Below, piece after piece: positions 50,468-60,719 of a DNA stretch of 64,000 nt. A program made the position numbers and the translations under genes. How positions within the stretch are numbered: the first letter of the stretch is position 1; the number at the start of each line of letters is the position of its first letter. Below the pieces are notes generated by a model. That model was not told where the DNA came from. It saw only the letters and a program-made list of their open reading frames with translations, and did no database searches. Source of the stretch: Lepidostoma basale. Taxonomy: Eukaryota > Arthropoda > Insecta > Trichoptera > Lepidostomatidae. The stretch covers positions 930,001-994,000 of the forward strand of contig JAHDVF020000937.1 of NCBI GenBank assembly GCA_022606425.2, in the 5' to 3' direction.

Positions 50468-50602
50468 TGAACTAAAACTCTTAAATATTATTAACTGTTA
50501 ACATTTATAACACTGCTATGATATCACAATTTTCATTACTCACTTTTTGAGTGTCGCGACAGCTGTTTCGCCAACCGATGTTGGCATCATCTTGTACATT
50601 AA
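50468..50602 (-). repeat. HHR-2 repeat, half element
   Basis: Minus-strand core AAGAUGA (rc of 50585-50591), extra U, stem II GCCAAC/GUUGGC (six perfect pairs), GAAA, C-AGCU-G and GUC, then the arm TCGCGACACTCAAAAAGTG. C3 and U4 are altered. The end motif TTAACTGTTAACATTTATAA lies at 50490. Confidence 0.7.
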
Positions 50603-50604
50603 TA

Positions 50605-51040
50605 TAACTTAAAATATTTTAATCCTAACATTTTTAACGCTTCGTGCCTGCCCCGGCTAGCGTGACTTGTAACTCACGGGCCACACACAAAAATTATTGT
50701 ATGAATCGGAAATATCGCAGCATCATCGTTCCCGGAGGGCGGCGCTGGCGGCACGGTATCGCCCGCTTGATGGCCCACAAATTAGTGTCATTCACTCTCG
50801 CATTGCCTCCCTTGTGCAGCTCTCCACACCTGTCTTAAAGGGATTTCAATTTCAATGGCTCTCTCTCTACCTGTGAGAATCGAGCCAACGGACTATATTT
50901 TTTATTTTATTTGTTCTGCTTGTACCGATCAAGACCTTTCATATTTAGAACACGGTATCTGGATTATGATTTTTTTTAATATTTATTTTTGTATCATATT
51001 TTAAATATCGTCACGATGACCATTAACATAATGTAAAATT
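50605..51040. other. Unique DNA, GC-rich 50640-50830
   Basis: No gene; GGAGGGCGGCGCTGGCGGCA and flanks are not repeated here. Confidence 0.4.
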
Positions 51041-51041
51041 A

Positions 51042-51752
51042 TACAAACAAACCATCACGCCGTTTCCCCGCAGGGGTAGCTCTAGATTTCTCCACATTCA
51101 TACAACGAGTCATACACGCACGTCGATTCCTCCGACTTCTAACATGACCAACCTTCAAAATTTGATAAATTTGGTCATGCCATATTTTCTTCGGTCTGCC
51201 TCGACTCCGTACTCCATTTACATCATTAACCTTCATAATGCCTTCTTCCGCTCTACATTCCTTTCTTATATCAGCATTTGCAATTCTGTCGTATATCGTT
51301 CTAACACACATACGTCTTAGGGACCTCATCTCTACCGCATTTATTCTGCTTTTATCCTTCTTCTGCCAGTTCCATGCTTCGCTTCCATACATTAGGGATG
51401 GGACCAGAACTTCATTGTGAACGGCCGTTTTCGCTTTCTTTGATAGATTCTTGTGTCCAATAACTATTCTTAAAGCTCCATTCACTTTGTTACCCGCACC
51501 AACCCTTCTTTCGACGTCACTATCCGTTCGGCCATCTGCTGTGAACATGCTACCTAAATACACAAATTCCCTCACCTGTTCCAAGTTCTCTTCGTTCACA
51601 CTTATATTACAAACTGTCATTTGCTCTTCCCATTCACAAACCATCACTTTTGACTTTCCGACATTCATCATTAAATCATTTGAGTTTCATACCTCATACA
51701 TTCTCGACACTAAGACTTATAATTCGTCCGCACTATCCATAACGAGAACGGC
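51042..51752 (-). mobile_element. LINE-A, most complete copy
   Basis: A 210-codon minus-strand frame gives the longest LINE-A protein here. MMNVGKSKVMVCEWEEQ is at the start. EFVYLGSMFTADG lies at residues 35-47 and MYGSEAWNWQKKD at 94-106. RRMC is at 119-122. After AEEGIM the protein jumps to KVNDVNG, missing about 27 residues. GRPKKIWHDQI and CMTRCMNVE follow. Upstream, across two stops, NAVLVMDSADEL- and VLVSRMYEV-like codons reach the region just after the RT YADD box. The 3' end has AAACAAACC on the plus strand, a (TTTG)n tail. RT palm and endonuclease are absent. Confidence 0.85.
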
Positions 51753-51799
51753 ATTAATGAATGAATGTAAAATTATACCTTTATATAATTTGTTAAATA

Positions 51800-51952
51800 T
51801 ATAATAAATTTATTTCATTTATTTATTTCATTTCATTTATTTTGATAATAATCACAAACATTACAGACATACAATTCCAAATCGTTTGCAATTACATTAT
51901 AAACAGAGAAGCATTAAAAAAAATAAAAATTAAGCTTAAGAGTAAGAAAAAA
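51800..51952 (-). mobile_element. LINE-E 3' untranslated region
   Basis: On the minus strand this follows the RT stop and ends in repeats of AAATGAAAT type at 51805-51840, like the TGATTTGATTTG tail of the copy at 28552. Confidence 0.6.
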
Positions 51953-53116
51953 TCATAACATTGATATTGCATCCCTGAGGCAACTCACACTATCACGAAA
52001 TATGTCGACCTCCGAGGCGATCCGATTAAGCAATAAGATTGCCCTACCCACAGGCATTACCATTGGCAGGTTGGTTCTGCAGCGTGGCAAATAAAACAAT
52101 CTGTGCTGTCTTTGACGAAGGTAATTATCAGGGACAAATAGACCTACATCACTCAGGACATCCGAGTTCTGTATACGGCCGCCAATCAGCTGAAAGAAGT
52201 GAACTCCCAAGTGAATGTTCCTCCTTCTCTCCAATGATTGGTAGCTTAGCATACCTAGCAAGAATTCAGTCGGAAAGAGCCACGGGTAATAACCGCGCTC
52301 CCTGAGGTAAAGAAAGCGCAGAAATTTTTTCTGCACTCGCTCCACCATCAGAGAATATCGGATCCCAGGCGGTGACCAAATAACGGAACTATATTCCAGC
52401 CGACTTCTTACCAGGGAATTATACAACACCCGAAGTACCTGTGTGTTCGAAAATATCTTGGCATTCCTGAAAACAAATCCAAGCATTTTAATGGAACTAT
52501 TACATAGAGCAACTATGTGAAGATTGAACGATAATTGAGCATCGAACAGAACACCGAGATCTCTGGATGTAGAAGCTCTTTCAAGCTGTACCCCATCCAT
52601 AAGATAGCGAAAGTATAATGTTTTCGATGCCCGTGTGTATGACATAACAAAGCACTTGGAGACCTTTAAGAATAATTTGTTACGTTTACTCCATTGGGTT
52701 ATGCTCTGAATGTCACACTGAAGCTTCAAGCAATCTGAGGGATTCTCTATTTTGGAGAAAACTTTTATGTCATCAGCAAATAATAAAAAATTTGAAAACT
52801 TTATTTCGTTAGAAATATCATTTATGAATATTGTGAAAAGCAATGGTCCTAAATTGGACCCTTGTGGCACCCCTGATGAGGTGTGAAAGGCTGAAGACTG
52901 AAAAAGTCCATATGACACATATTGTTTTCGAGATGTTAGATAGCTAGAGAAAAGCTTGAGCAGATTGTCACTAAAGCCAATCCTTTGAAGCTTTCGAAGC
53001 AAAAGTTGGTGGTCCACCTTATCAAACGCTTTTGAAAAATCGCTATACGAGCAGTCGACTTGTGCACCTTTATCAAGGCACTTAGTGACAAAGTTCGTTG
53101 TTTTGACAAAGACAAA
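51953..53116 (-). CDS. LINE-E reverse transcriptase, 5'-truncated
   Basis: This is the longest coding stretch in the window. It is open on the minus strand from about 53116 to the stop at 51953. It copies element RNA into DNA at the nicked target. Upstream of the GTG at 53017 the frame reads TTNFVTKCLDKGAQVD and SDFSKAFDKVDHQL (palm motif A, with the catalytic aspartate). Counting from 53017, SSGVPQGSNLGPLLF at residues 47-61 is motif B and FADD at 80-83 is the catalytic motif C. TSRDLGVLFDAQLSF starts the thumb, and LVRSRLEYSSVIWSP and YLRQRQHRLFYLPRCRTN form the C-terminus. Endonuclease and the fingers are missing, so it is not functional alone. Clade: Jockey/CR1-like, not settled. Confidence 0.9.
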   Translation of the reverse strand, partial: FVFVKTTNFVTKCLDKGAQVDCSYSDFSKAFDKVDHQLLLRKLQRIGFSDNLLKLFSSYLTSRKQYVSYGLFQSSAFHTSSGVPQGSNLGPLLFTIFINDISNEIKFSNFLLFADDIKVFSKIENPSDCLKLQCDIQSITQWSKRNKLFLKVSKCFVMSYTRASKTLYFRYLMDGVQLERASTSRDLGVLFDAQLSFNLHIVALCNSSIKMLGFVFRNAKIFSNTQVLRVLYNSLVRSRLEYSSVIWSPPGIRYSLMVERVQKKFLRFLYLRERGYYPWLFPTEFLLGMLSYQSLERRRNIHLGVHFFQLIGGRIQNSDVLSDVGLFVPDNYLRQRQHRLFYLPRCRTNLPMVMPVGRAILLLNRIASEVDIFRDSVSCLRDAISML

Positions 53117-53149
53117 TTGTATACTATAGTAAAAGGACTCACTAAACAG

Positions 53150-53405
53150 AAGTAACTAATACAATATAGTTGGGCGGGACACGTCGCTCGTGACCCAGAA
53201 GAAAAGTGGACAAGGCGACTGCTGTGCTGGTGCCCGAGAACGGCAAAGCGTTGAGTTGGGCGTCCACAATTACGTTGGCGTGACGATATCCGGAAGAGTG
53301 CGGGAAATAGAAGATAGAAAGGAGTGGAAAATATGAGAGGCGGCCTACGTACAGGAGTTGACAGCACGCTGAAGGAGAGGAAGAAAAAGGAGAAGTAACT
53401 TACCT
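53150..53405 (+). mobile_element. RTE-like LINE, frameshifted C-terminus
   Basis: TTGGGCGGGACACGTCGCTC (WAGHVAR-like), GGCGTCCACAATTACGTTGG (GRPQLRW-like), then YVQELTAR-like codons and GAAGAAAAAG. Adjacent to the 5' truncation of LINE-E. Confidence 0.65.
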
Positions 53406-53417
53406 TTAAAACATAAA

Positions 53418-53938
53418 ATTTGCAAGGAAGAAGGATGAAAGTAGAATAGATGCAGTAGAAATGAGATATCTTATACGATTGTGTGGTAAATCTGTATATG
53501 ATAGTGTCAAATCTAAATATAAGAAGTGAATGCAATGCGAATCTTCTTTGCTAGCCTTCTTCCCTCCACTGCTGGATATAGGCCTCTTCCAATTTCCTCC
53601 ACTCGTCTCTATCCTGCCGCCTTTGCATCCAAGATCTTCCAACCCTTTTGACAATCCTTTTGACAGTCTCCAACTGAGTATCCTGGGTGCCCATCTGTTG
53701 CCACCCTGTCTAGCCAAGTGTCCAGCCCATTGCCATTTCAATTTTTCCACTCGGTCAATGACGTCAGCAACCCTGGTGCGGCGTCTGATTTCTTCATTCC
53801 TTATGCGGCGAATGAAAGTGTTATAATCAAAATATTTAAAAGGATCATTATGATGGTATGTAAGGAAAGAACAGTATGGCGGTCTTTTCTTTCTGCCTAT
53901 CCCTTCGGAGAGATGGCGTGATGGTTAGTTAGTTTATT
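53418..53938 (+). mobile_element. LINE-A interrupted by an RTE-like insertion
   Basis: 53418-53542 encodes KDESRIDAVEMRYLIRLCGK-like codons up to ECNAN. The rest resumes at 53808 (GCGAATGAAAGTGTTATAAT, AAAGGATCATTATGATGG) and ends SFLSAYPFGEMA with a GGTTAGTTAG tail. GCGAAT occurs on both sides of the insert. Confidence 0.8.
53543..53807 (-). mobile_element. RTE-like LINE end inserted in LINE-A
   Basis: The minus strand encodes KLKWQWAGHLARQGGNRWAP, RILSW and the frameshifted C-terminus, matching 15650-15930. GCGAAT at 53537-53542 and 53808-53813 is the target duplication. The 3' end is on the left. Confidence 0.85.
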
Positions 53939-53939
53939 G

Positions 53940-55385
53940 GTTTAATACAATTTGAGCTAAAGATGATCACATATGCGTATGATGTTTATGATGGGACTCA
54001 AGTGAGGCATACCAATAAAATGTGAAACGCCACCTTGCATGACAACCACAAAGTAAGCTTCCAGTATGTCTGACTCCTTTTCGTGGTCCCGCGAGTCCCG
54101 ATAATGTGATCAGGGTCATAGAAGACAGGGAGAGGGTGTATGGCGTATCTTTGGTGCCACAAAACCGAGATCCACCAGCTAAGGGAAGGTAACCCTTATA
54201 CAAAATGCACAATGTAACGGGAAACCACTTCAGCAATACTTCACAGGAAATCACTGTGGCGAGAAAGCATTCCCCACAGTAATCGCCAACGTCGGGGGAA
54301 CCTGATATGGCTCTATAAGAAGAATATATGATGTCAATGTTGATATTGTGTACAGCGCCATTTTCTCGAAAGATCTTATTTAAGGGAACCTTGTTAGATA
54401 GTATCATTCTTCAAATGATGAAGGTATAGTATCTTAGAAACATGTCAATATAACAGAACATAATATAAAATTCAATACGCAATATGTATTACATTAGAAA
54501 ATCCATACAAGCAACTGTCTTTGGGAGCTTTTGAACCTGAATTGAATTGCCTAATTGAAAATCAATACTCGAGTAAACATATTTGGCCGTTGTCCTTAGG
54601 TTTTATAACATCCCACACGGAAGTCAAGTTTTCGTTGAATTAAATATTACTACATTGTACAATACTACAATGCGTGTATTCTGTAGCAAGTTACAAACAA
54701 TAATTTTACTCCCTAAGACAAATAACTAACAATGTTATTGAATTAAAATACTGTTGTATTATTTTGGTACATTTTTTTAACGTTGCATTCAACAACATTT
54801 TTATTCTTTTCACATATATATTTCGGAGAGCAGACCTTCTTTTTCAATTAGAAATTTTAACACTTTTAAAAAGTTAATCAAGAATTATCTACACAAAGTG
54901 ATTGCAAATATAAAAGATACAGTTTTTTCCACGTACCTATGATTAATTTTTCTTGATATGTTCTTAAGACAATGTGCATGTATCTCCCGGAGAATAAAAT
55001 AAACTAAGAAATTTCCCAATGATGAAGGTATAATGCTTTCAAAATAAGTAAAGAAAACATACAAAAAAGGTGCTTAATTAAGAAAAAAAACATTTATTAG
55101 ACTACAAAACTGTAATACTGCAAGCATTACGGATATATAAAGCCTACATATAATTTATAATCGCAAACAGATAGATAAAATCATACGAAAAACGATCCAT
55201 TTAATTAATATTTTATTAAATGACTATAATTTATCGTCGCCAGAGCACGGATGTTTTTTTAAATATATTTTGAGTATCAATCCTATGGACGGGTTTGCAG
55301 CAAGTCCAACATTTTTGCTGGTTTTTAGAATGACATTTGGGCATTTGATGTGATAGTTTCCCGTTGCTTTCCACGTATATACGTA
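53940..55385. other. Mostly unique; unclassified block 53990-54365
   Basis: The GC-moderate block 53990-54365 (GGGAACCTGATATGGCTCTA, CGGGAAACCACTTCAGCAAT) looks like part of an old mobile element by composition. I could not identify a protein. A 146-codon minus-strand frame there has no known motif. The remainder is AT-rich with no gene. Confidence 0.35.
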
Positions 55386-55387
55386 TT

Positions 55388-55893
55388 GAAAACGTTCACA
55401 ATGGAGTTCTGGTCCCAACCCTTATGTATGGAAGCGAAGCATGGAACTGCCAGAAGAAAGATGAGAGCAGAATAAATGCGGTAGAGATGAGGTCCCTAAG
55501 ACGTATTTGTGGTAGAACGATGTACAACAGAATCTCAAATGCTGATATTAGGAAGGAATGTAGAGCGAAAGAAGGTATTATGAAAAAAAATATGAAAGGA
55601 TCGCTGCGTTGTTTCGGACATATGGAGCGCATGGGTGAGGAAAGAATGGTCAAAAAAGTATACGTTAACGATGTAAATGGAGTAAGGAGTCGAGGTAGAT
55701 GGAGGAAAACAGGCATGATAAATTAATAAAATATTAAGGGTTGGTCATGTCAGAAACCGGAAGAATCGACGTGCGTGTATGACTCGCTGTATGAATGTGG
55801 AGGAAACTAGAGAGGTATGTCAGGATAGAGAAGTGTGGCGGTCCATTTTCTCTGCCTACCCCTGCGGGGAAACGGCGTGATGGTTTGTTTGAA
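55388..55893 (+). mobile_element. LINE-A, (TTTG)n-type, long copy
   Basis: LVPTLMYGSEAWNCQKKDES, RINAVEMRSLRRICGRTMYN, ADIRKECRAKEGIMKKNM, CFGHMERMGEERMVKKVYVN and DVNGVRSRGR are in frame; then one frameshift; then CMTRCMNVEE- and SAYPCGETA-like codons and GATGGTTTGTTTG. It retains the segment lost in the 51042-51752 copy. Confidence 0.85.
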
Positions 55894-55894
55894 A

Positions 55895-56350
55895 AATATT
55901 TGTATTTGGTACATGCGTATAAGGAATTGATTGCTCTATGAAAACCACTGGACATACAAATTCAACATTATTAGTTTGTTTTTTTCGTATCATATTTTAA
56001 TAAAATACATGTTCATTTTAACCAATTATGCATGCGTTGAAGGTTTCATAATAGTATAAAAGAAATAAATAAAAAAAATGAATCAATCATCGGCACTGTT
56101 GATACATTTTTGTATAAAAAGCGAATGACTTAATTCATTCGTAAAAACTGTTCCATCAATTTCGGGCGATTGACAAAATGCCTCGCAGCGATTCGAACCT
56201 ATGACCGAGTTGCATTGTTTGCTCACTGTACACAACGACTTACAGTTGCGGCACGTGGAATTTTATTAAGTGAACACTCTATAACAGAGTTTCCCAAACT
56301 TTTTCTGTAATGAAACACTTCGCAATCCCAGAGATTTGAACGAAATTAAC
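55895..56350. other. No gene seen
   Basis: AT-rich unique DNA. Confidence 0.4.
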
Positions 56351-56356
56351 TACTTA

Positions 56357-56645
56357 CTAACCACCACCATCAAGCCCTTTTCCGGAGGGGTAGGCAGAGA
56401 GGATGGACCACCATACTGCTCTGTCCAGACATAACAATTGAGATTCCACTACAATCATACATCGTTACATGCATGCTCGTCGATTTTTTCGACTTTGAAT
56501 GTGGCCACCTTTTATTATTTGATCGATTTGGTCATACCAAGCCTTTCTTGGTCTTTCACGGCTTCTCTTTCCACTTACATTGATGGTATTCAACACTTTA
56601 ACCATTCCTCTTTCATTTGTTCCATATGTCCAAACCATCTCAGGG
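56357..56645 (-). mobile_element. LINE-A, divergent copy
   Basis: TACTTACTAACCACCACCAT, TTTTCCGGAGGGGTAGGCAG, CATGCATGCTCGTCGATTTT and TTTGATCGATTTGGTCATAC mark a diverged minus-strand copy, deleted at the 5' side. Confidence 0.7.
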
Positions 56646-56739
56646 ATATATATTTTTTTAATTTAACGAAACAGTTTATTTTTAGTTCAGGTAATTCCTA
56701 CTAGAAAAAAAAGTTCTTAAAACAAATTATTTTTATTAA

Positions 56740-56985
56740 CTGTTCAAATAAAAACCTTTGTTATAAATACCAGAATTGATTATCGTTTGTCGCGAAAGCT
56801 GCTTCCCTAACCGATGTTAGCATTGTCAGGCCTTACAATCAACTGTTGATTGTGAGACCTGACGATGCTAACATCGGTTAGCGAAACAGCTATCGCGCCA
56901 AAATTTAATCAATTGTGATATTTATAACAACGTTTTTTATTTAAATAATGATGAAATATCAAAGTGTTTCCGAAAAAACAATGGA
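56740..56985. repeat. HHR-2 palindromic repeat, GCUAAC subtype
   Basis: Arms around CAGAATTGATTATCG and TTTAATCAATTGTGATATTT surround two opposed centres. The right end has ATATCAAAGTGTTTCCGAAA. It belongs with the copy at 27205-27445, sharing the GCTAAC stem II rather than GCCAAC. Confidence 0.85.
56855..56898 (+). ncRNA. Hammerhead-like motif, HHR-2
   Basis: CUGACGA (56859-56865), extra U, stem II GCUAAC (56867-56872) paired with GUUAGC (56877-56882) around a four-base loop, GAAA (56883-56886), C-AGCU then AUC in place of GUC. All core positions hold, but the single stem III pair is lost through G-to-A. The opposed minus-strand centre at 56800-56830 has CUGACAA and the same stem II with a mutated GAAA. 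Confidence 0.65.
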
Positions 56986-56989
56986 TTAC

Positions 56990-57780
56990 ATTATTTTTAA
57001 ATATAATATAATACATACATAAAAATATAATTAAACAAAGCACTGATTTTGATGATATTGATTATTGAGTCTTTGAATTGCATTTCTTGGTATCAGGCAC
57101 TCATCAATTATATTGTATTTTGGAAAGATGCATTATAATATCCAAATTATCGCGGAATATCTCTTCGGATTCAGGGGAACACAGTTTGAAAAACTCTGCT
57201 ACATGAGATAGTTATTACAGAAGATCGGTTTTATCACAGTTTCAAATCATTATCTTCCAATTTAATATTCCGTGACAGGATGTACCAGTTTGGCAGTGCC
57301 AAATAGATGGTCAGAAAAACGAAAATGAATTTCTAGCTGGTTGAGTGCGAACTCTGAACAGACTCGATATATTCAAGATTGCGTATTAAGCCACATCTAG
57401 AATGAAAATGTTGGCATTTTTATTGTGGTTTTTGCAACCATTTTTAACAGGCTTATGCTATTATGGAGCCTTTGGTACAATATATATTTTTTTAATTTTC
57501 ATTTTTCGATTACTCGTATAATAGAAGTTGAATTTAAGTTTCTTGACACATGTTTGAAAATAAACAGACTTTTAAATTCTTCTATATTCGCCATTAATTT
57601 GTGAGTGGATGCACATTTGAATAATTGTAGTGAGTTTTATACCATTATTAAAAAAAATATCAAATTAAAACTTTGGATATACACAACAATTTTTTGCATT
57701 TTTCATCCATTTCAAAAGTTCTACACCGAGGAAGAGTATCTGTCGCCTGTGTTTGTGAAAATAAAATGTTTTTAATTTTA
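56990..57780. other. No gene seen
   Basis: AT-rich unique DNA; low-complexity frames only. Confidence 0.4.
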
Positions 57781-57784
57781 TTTG

Positions 57785-57960
57785 TACAATGATCTAAAAC
57801 TCCGTATTAAATCATTAATACGAATGAAAACGTCTGTTTTCTAGAAGTTTTCATAATTTATAGGAATGACATGTTTCGCCTTACTCTCTTAGCAAGGCGA
57901 ATCATGTCATTCCCATAAAATATTTTAAAAAATCTAGAAAGCAAACATTTTTATTTTTCT
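57785..57960. repeat. HHR-1 compact hairpin
   Basis: GGAATGACATGTTTCGCCTT and AAGGCGAATCATGTCATTCC are inverted with only about 13 bases between, so the two opposed cores have collapsed into one hairpin by loss of the centre. Confidence 0.75.
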
Positions 57961-58144
57961 TATTTACAATGTTTAAAAAAATCAATTGACTTTTTATAAT
58001 TTATCATTGTATCTTCTCAACGTGTTGTTACGTTGATTTGTATTTTTTCTCATGTGCATTTATACGTAATATTATTTGTAATTATATAAATATTATATAT
58101 TAGAATATTAATTTATGTATAATTAATTTCAATTGTTTGTGTAG

Positions 58145-58252
58145 TTGAATGACCTGGATGCAGAAGGGACGAGAGCTGAAAGAAGGAAGATGCCTTTGTC
58201 CAGCATGTAGCGAAGATGGCTGAAGTTGACGAAGAAGAAGAAATTTATGTAA
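58145..58252 (+). mobile_element. RTE-like LINE tip
   Basis: ACCTGGATGCAGAAGGGACG, GCCTTTGTCCAGCATG and GAAGAAGAAGAA match the final 100 bp of the RTE-like C-terminus and tail. Confidence 0.6.
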
Positions 58253-58254
58253 GT

Positions 58255-58985
58255 ATAGCAAATTTTAAATATAATATCCACGGGTAGGGAAGGTGCTCAC
58301 AGATCAAAGTAACATGTTTAATTTTCAATCTGATAACACCCACGAGTCGGCACTGCTCGCTCTGTTTGCGGATCTCTTTTTGATCACATGTTCCAGGAGG
58401 AACAGTGACAATGATTGATGAGGCTGCGACTGCCTACCCGGCTCCCTCTTCAAGGGTTCATCACAAATTAAGTGACATCCCTCGTGAGGTCGGCCGATCG
58501 ATTTTTGCCCCTCTGTGGTATCGACCTTTCATATGGTAATCGATTGGACTGTTGCAACAACAAAAAATACCGCGGCGGCCATGTAATTTTGCGATTGCAA
58601 TAGTGTTCGCAACACATTAACTAACATCTATGCACAACTGCATCACACATATTAATACAAGCGTATACTTATATGAAAAGCGTTCTAGAATGATTGCATT
58701 TCTGATACATAATTTTATGTTTTTTTTTTTGATGATGACAAATTGTTTTTTTAACATTATATTTTTAGCATAGCTTTCCATGTAACCTTGCAAATAGTAT
58801 AGTGTCTATAGTGCATTAAGTACGTGATTTAATTATGGTGCCAAAGTTATACGAAACTACACAAAAATATTGCTTTTGCGTTTATGTTTTTATCCTCTGT
58901 GCAAAAACCACAATATGTTATATTGTATAGTATATGTATTGTAATGAACCAAAAAATATAACATTATTTCAATTTATTGAACGCT
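58255..58985. other. Unique island at 58370-58625
   Basis: No gene. CCAGGAGGAACAGTGACAAT, GGGTTCATCACAAATTAAGT and CGGCCGATCGATTTTTGCCC form a non-repetitive block. It is one of the better noncoding-conservation candidates here. Confidence 0.4.
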
Positions 58986-58987
58986 TA

Positions 58988-59110
58988 GGCATTAACACTG
59001 TGGAATTCCATAATAATATACTTAGTAAATTGAAAATAACTTTGTTTAATATATTTAAAAAAACACAACACATTTCGGAGTATACCTCCATCTTCACGTG
59101 TAAAAATATA
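58988..59110 (-). repeat. HHR-5-like repeat with G3 variant core
   Basis: End motif GCATTAACACTGTGGAATTC is shared with HHR-3. Minus-strand core GUGAAGA (rc of 59090-59096), extra U, stem II GGAG/CUCC, GAAA, U-GU-G and GUU. Stem I pairs CACA with UGUG-type bases perfectly over four positions. C3 is G here, which should abolish cleavage. Confidence 0.55.
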
Positions 59111-59229
59111 TTATAATAAAAACTAAACAAAGAAAGACTAATATAAAAACGCATTTAAAATTCAATACAATAATTCGAATTTAAAAATTAACCTGGGCTA
59201 TTTGTTAGAAGTTAATAAGCTATGTGCTA

Positions 59230-59520
59230 TGTAAAGATCCATATTAAATAATTAATACGAATGAAAACGTCAGTTTTATAGACGTTTTATTAAATATTAC
59301 ATTTGATAATGACATTTTATAATGACTTAGAAGGGCAAAACATGTCATTCCCGTAAAATATAATAAAACTTCTAGAAAACTGACGTATGCCTATATACGA
59401 AAGAAAACGGCAGTTTTCGAATAAAACTTCTAGAAAACTGACGTTTTCATTCGTATTGATTATTGAATATGGAGTTTTACAACATTGTTCAAGAAACAAT
59501 AAATACTTTAATAGAGCTAA
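59230..59520. repeat. HHR-1 repeat
   Basis: Left arm TAATACGAATGAAAACGTCA; decayed core TTATAATGACTTAGAAGGG with CAAAACATGTC; right arm CTTCTAGAAAACTGACG occurs twice (about 59368 and 59428) because a short segment is duplicated. It ends ATATGGAGTTTTACAACATT and CAAGAAACAATAAAT. Confidence 0.75.
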
Positions 59521-59579
59521 TTTAGGTACATTTTACACACCTACGTGTAAACATATAAGTGATTTTGTTATAAAATTAT

Positions 59580-59725
59580 TGCTTCTTGAACAATGATGTA
59601 AAACTTCATATTAAATAATGAATATGAATGTAAACGTCTGTTTTATAAAAGTTTTATTATATCTTATTTGACGATGCTTTAGCAAGACGAAGCATGTTAT
59701 CCCATGCAATGATATTAGGAAAAAA
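59580..59725. repeat. HHR-1 repeat, left half
   Basis: CTTGAACAATGATGTAAAAC, ATAAAAGTTTTATTATATCT, TTTGACGATGCTTTAGCAAG. The core strand UUGACGA is retained. Confidence 0.65.
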
Positions 59726-60200
59726 TGGGATAGAGCTATTTAAAAAATCATTTATCAAAAGTTGTTTCTTATAAACAAACAACAAAATGGTAGAAAAATT
59801 AAGGAAAATCCCTGCTTATTTTAGCCCTTTAGAATCTTTAGAATTTCGATTAGGTAGGTGTATTTTGGAGTGTGGTACCCCGTGTGGCGCCCCAGGGAGC
59901 CCTTTATCTCGGGGGCAGAAATCTTTACGCCCTTATATCGATTAGTCCAACCCTTTATTCTGATTCGATCCACGTCCAGGAAAGAATAGTGGAATCGTAA
60001 TATTTTGAAATGAGGACGCAGTTTATGGAAATGGGGGCATAATTAATAGTATTGTTTTAACTAAGCATAATGGTGGTATGCCGAATTTTTTAAATTAGCT
60101 ATAATATAACGCTAAAAAAGTAATTTGAAAATAAACTAGTATTTCAAAATAAGTCACCGGCTAAAATAATCTAAAAATGGGTTCATAAATATAAAATACT
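59726..60200. other. Unique, GC-moderate at 59850-60000
   Basis: No gene; GCGCCCCAGGGAGCCCTTTA and GTCCAACCCTTTATTCTGAT are not repeated in the window. Confidence 0.4.
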
Positions 60201-60204
60201 CAAT

Positions 60205-60470
60205 ATGAAGTATTACATCAATTATTTTTAATGAAATCGTCTGTTTTCGACATGCTTAGCCTTCCCAACTCATTATTAAACATTAGAAAGCAAGGTGAAA
60301 CATGTTATTCACATTAAATATAATAAAGCTTCTAGAAAACAGATGTTATAGATACAGACTTTATATACGTTTTTATACTTATAAAAGGTTATTATATATT
60401 TTTTTGTAGTAGGTACTATAAAATACAATAAAACTTCTAGATAACAGACATTATAGGTACATACGTTATA
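60205..60470. repeat. HHR-1 repeat fragments
   Basis: AAATCGTCTGTTTTCGACAT and AAGGTGAAACATGTTATTCA with arms AATAAAGCTTCTAGAAAACA and AATAAAACTTCTAGATAACA. Internally rearranged. Confidence 0.6.
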
Positions 60471-60474
60471 TATA

Positions 60475-60710
60475 TTTATTGTTTTTTGAACAATGATGTA
60501 AAACTCCATATTTAATAATTAATACGAATGAAAACGCTAGTTTTCTAGAAGATTTGTTATATTTTATGGGAATGAGATGTTTCGCCCTTTTAAGACATAA
60601 TCAAATGTCAAACATTTGATAATACCTTTGAAGGGCGAAACATGTCATTCCCATAAAACATAATAATACTTCTAGAAAACAAACGTTATATAATAGATAC
60701 ATACGTTATA
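60475..60710. repeat. HHR-1 repeat, complete palindrome
   Basis: It begins TTGAACAATGATGTAAAACT and has opposed centres GAGATGTTTCGCCC and GGGCGAAACATGTC joined through ATCAAATGTCAAACATTTGA. The plus-strand core is UUGAUAA, U, ACCUU/AAGGGC-type stem, GAAA, C-AU-G and GUC. Confidence 0.8.
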
Positions 60711-60719
60711 TATACGAGT

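Noticed and set aside
53967..54407. 146-codon minus-strand frame
   Set aside because: No recognisable domain; I kept the region as an unclassified block rather than call a gene.
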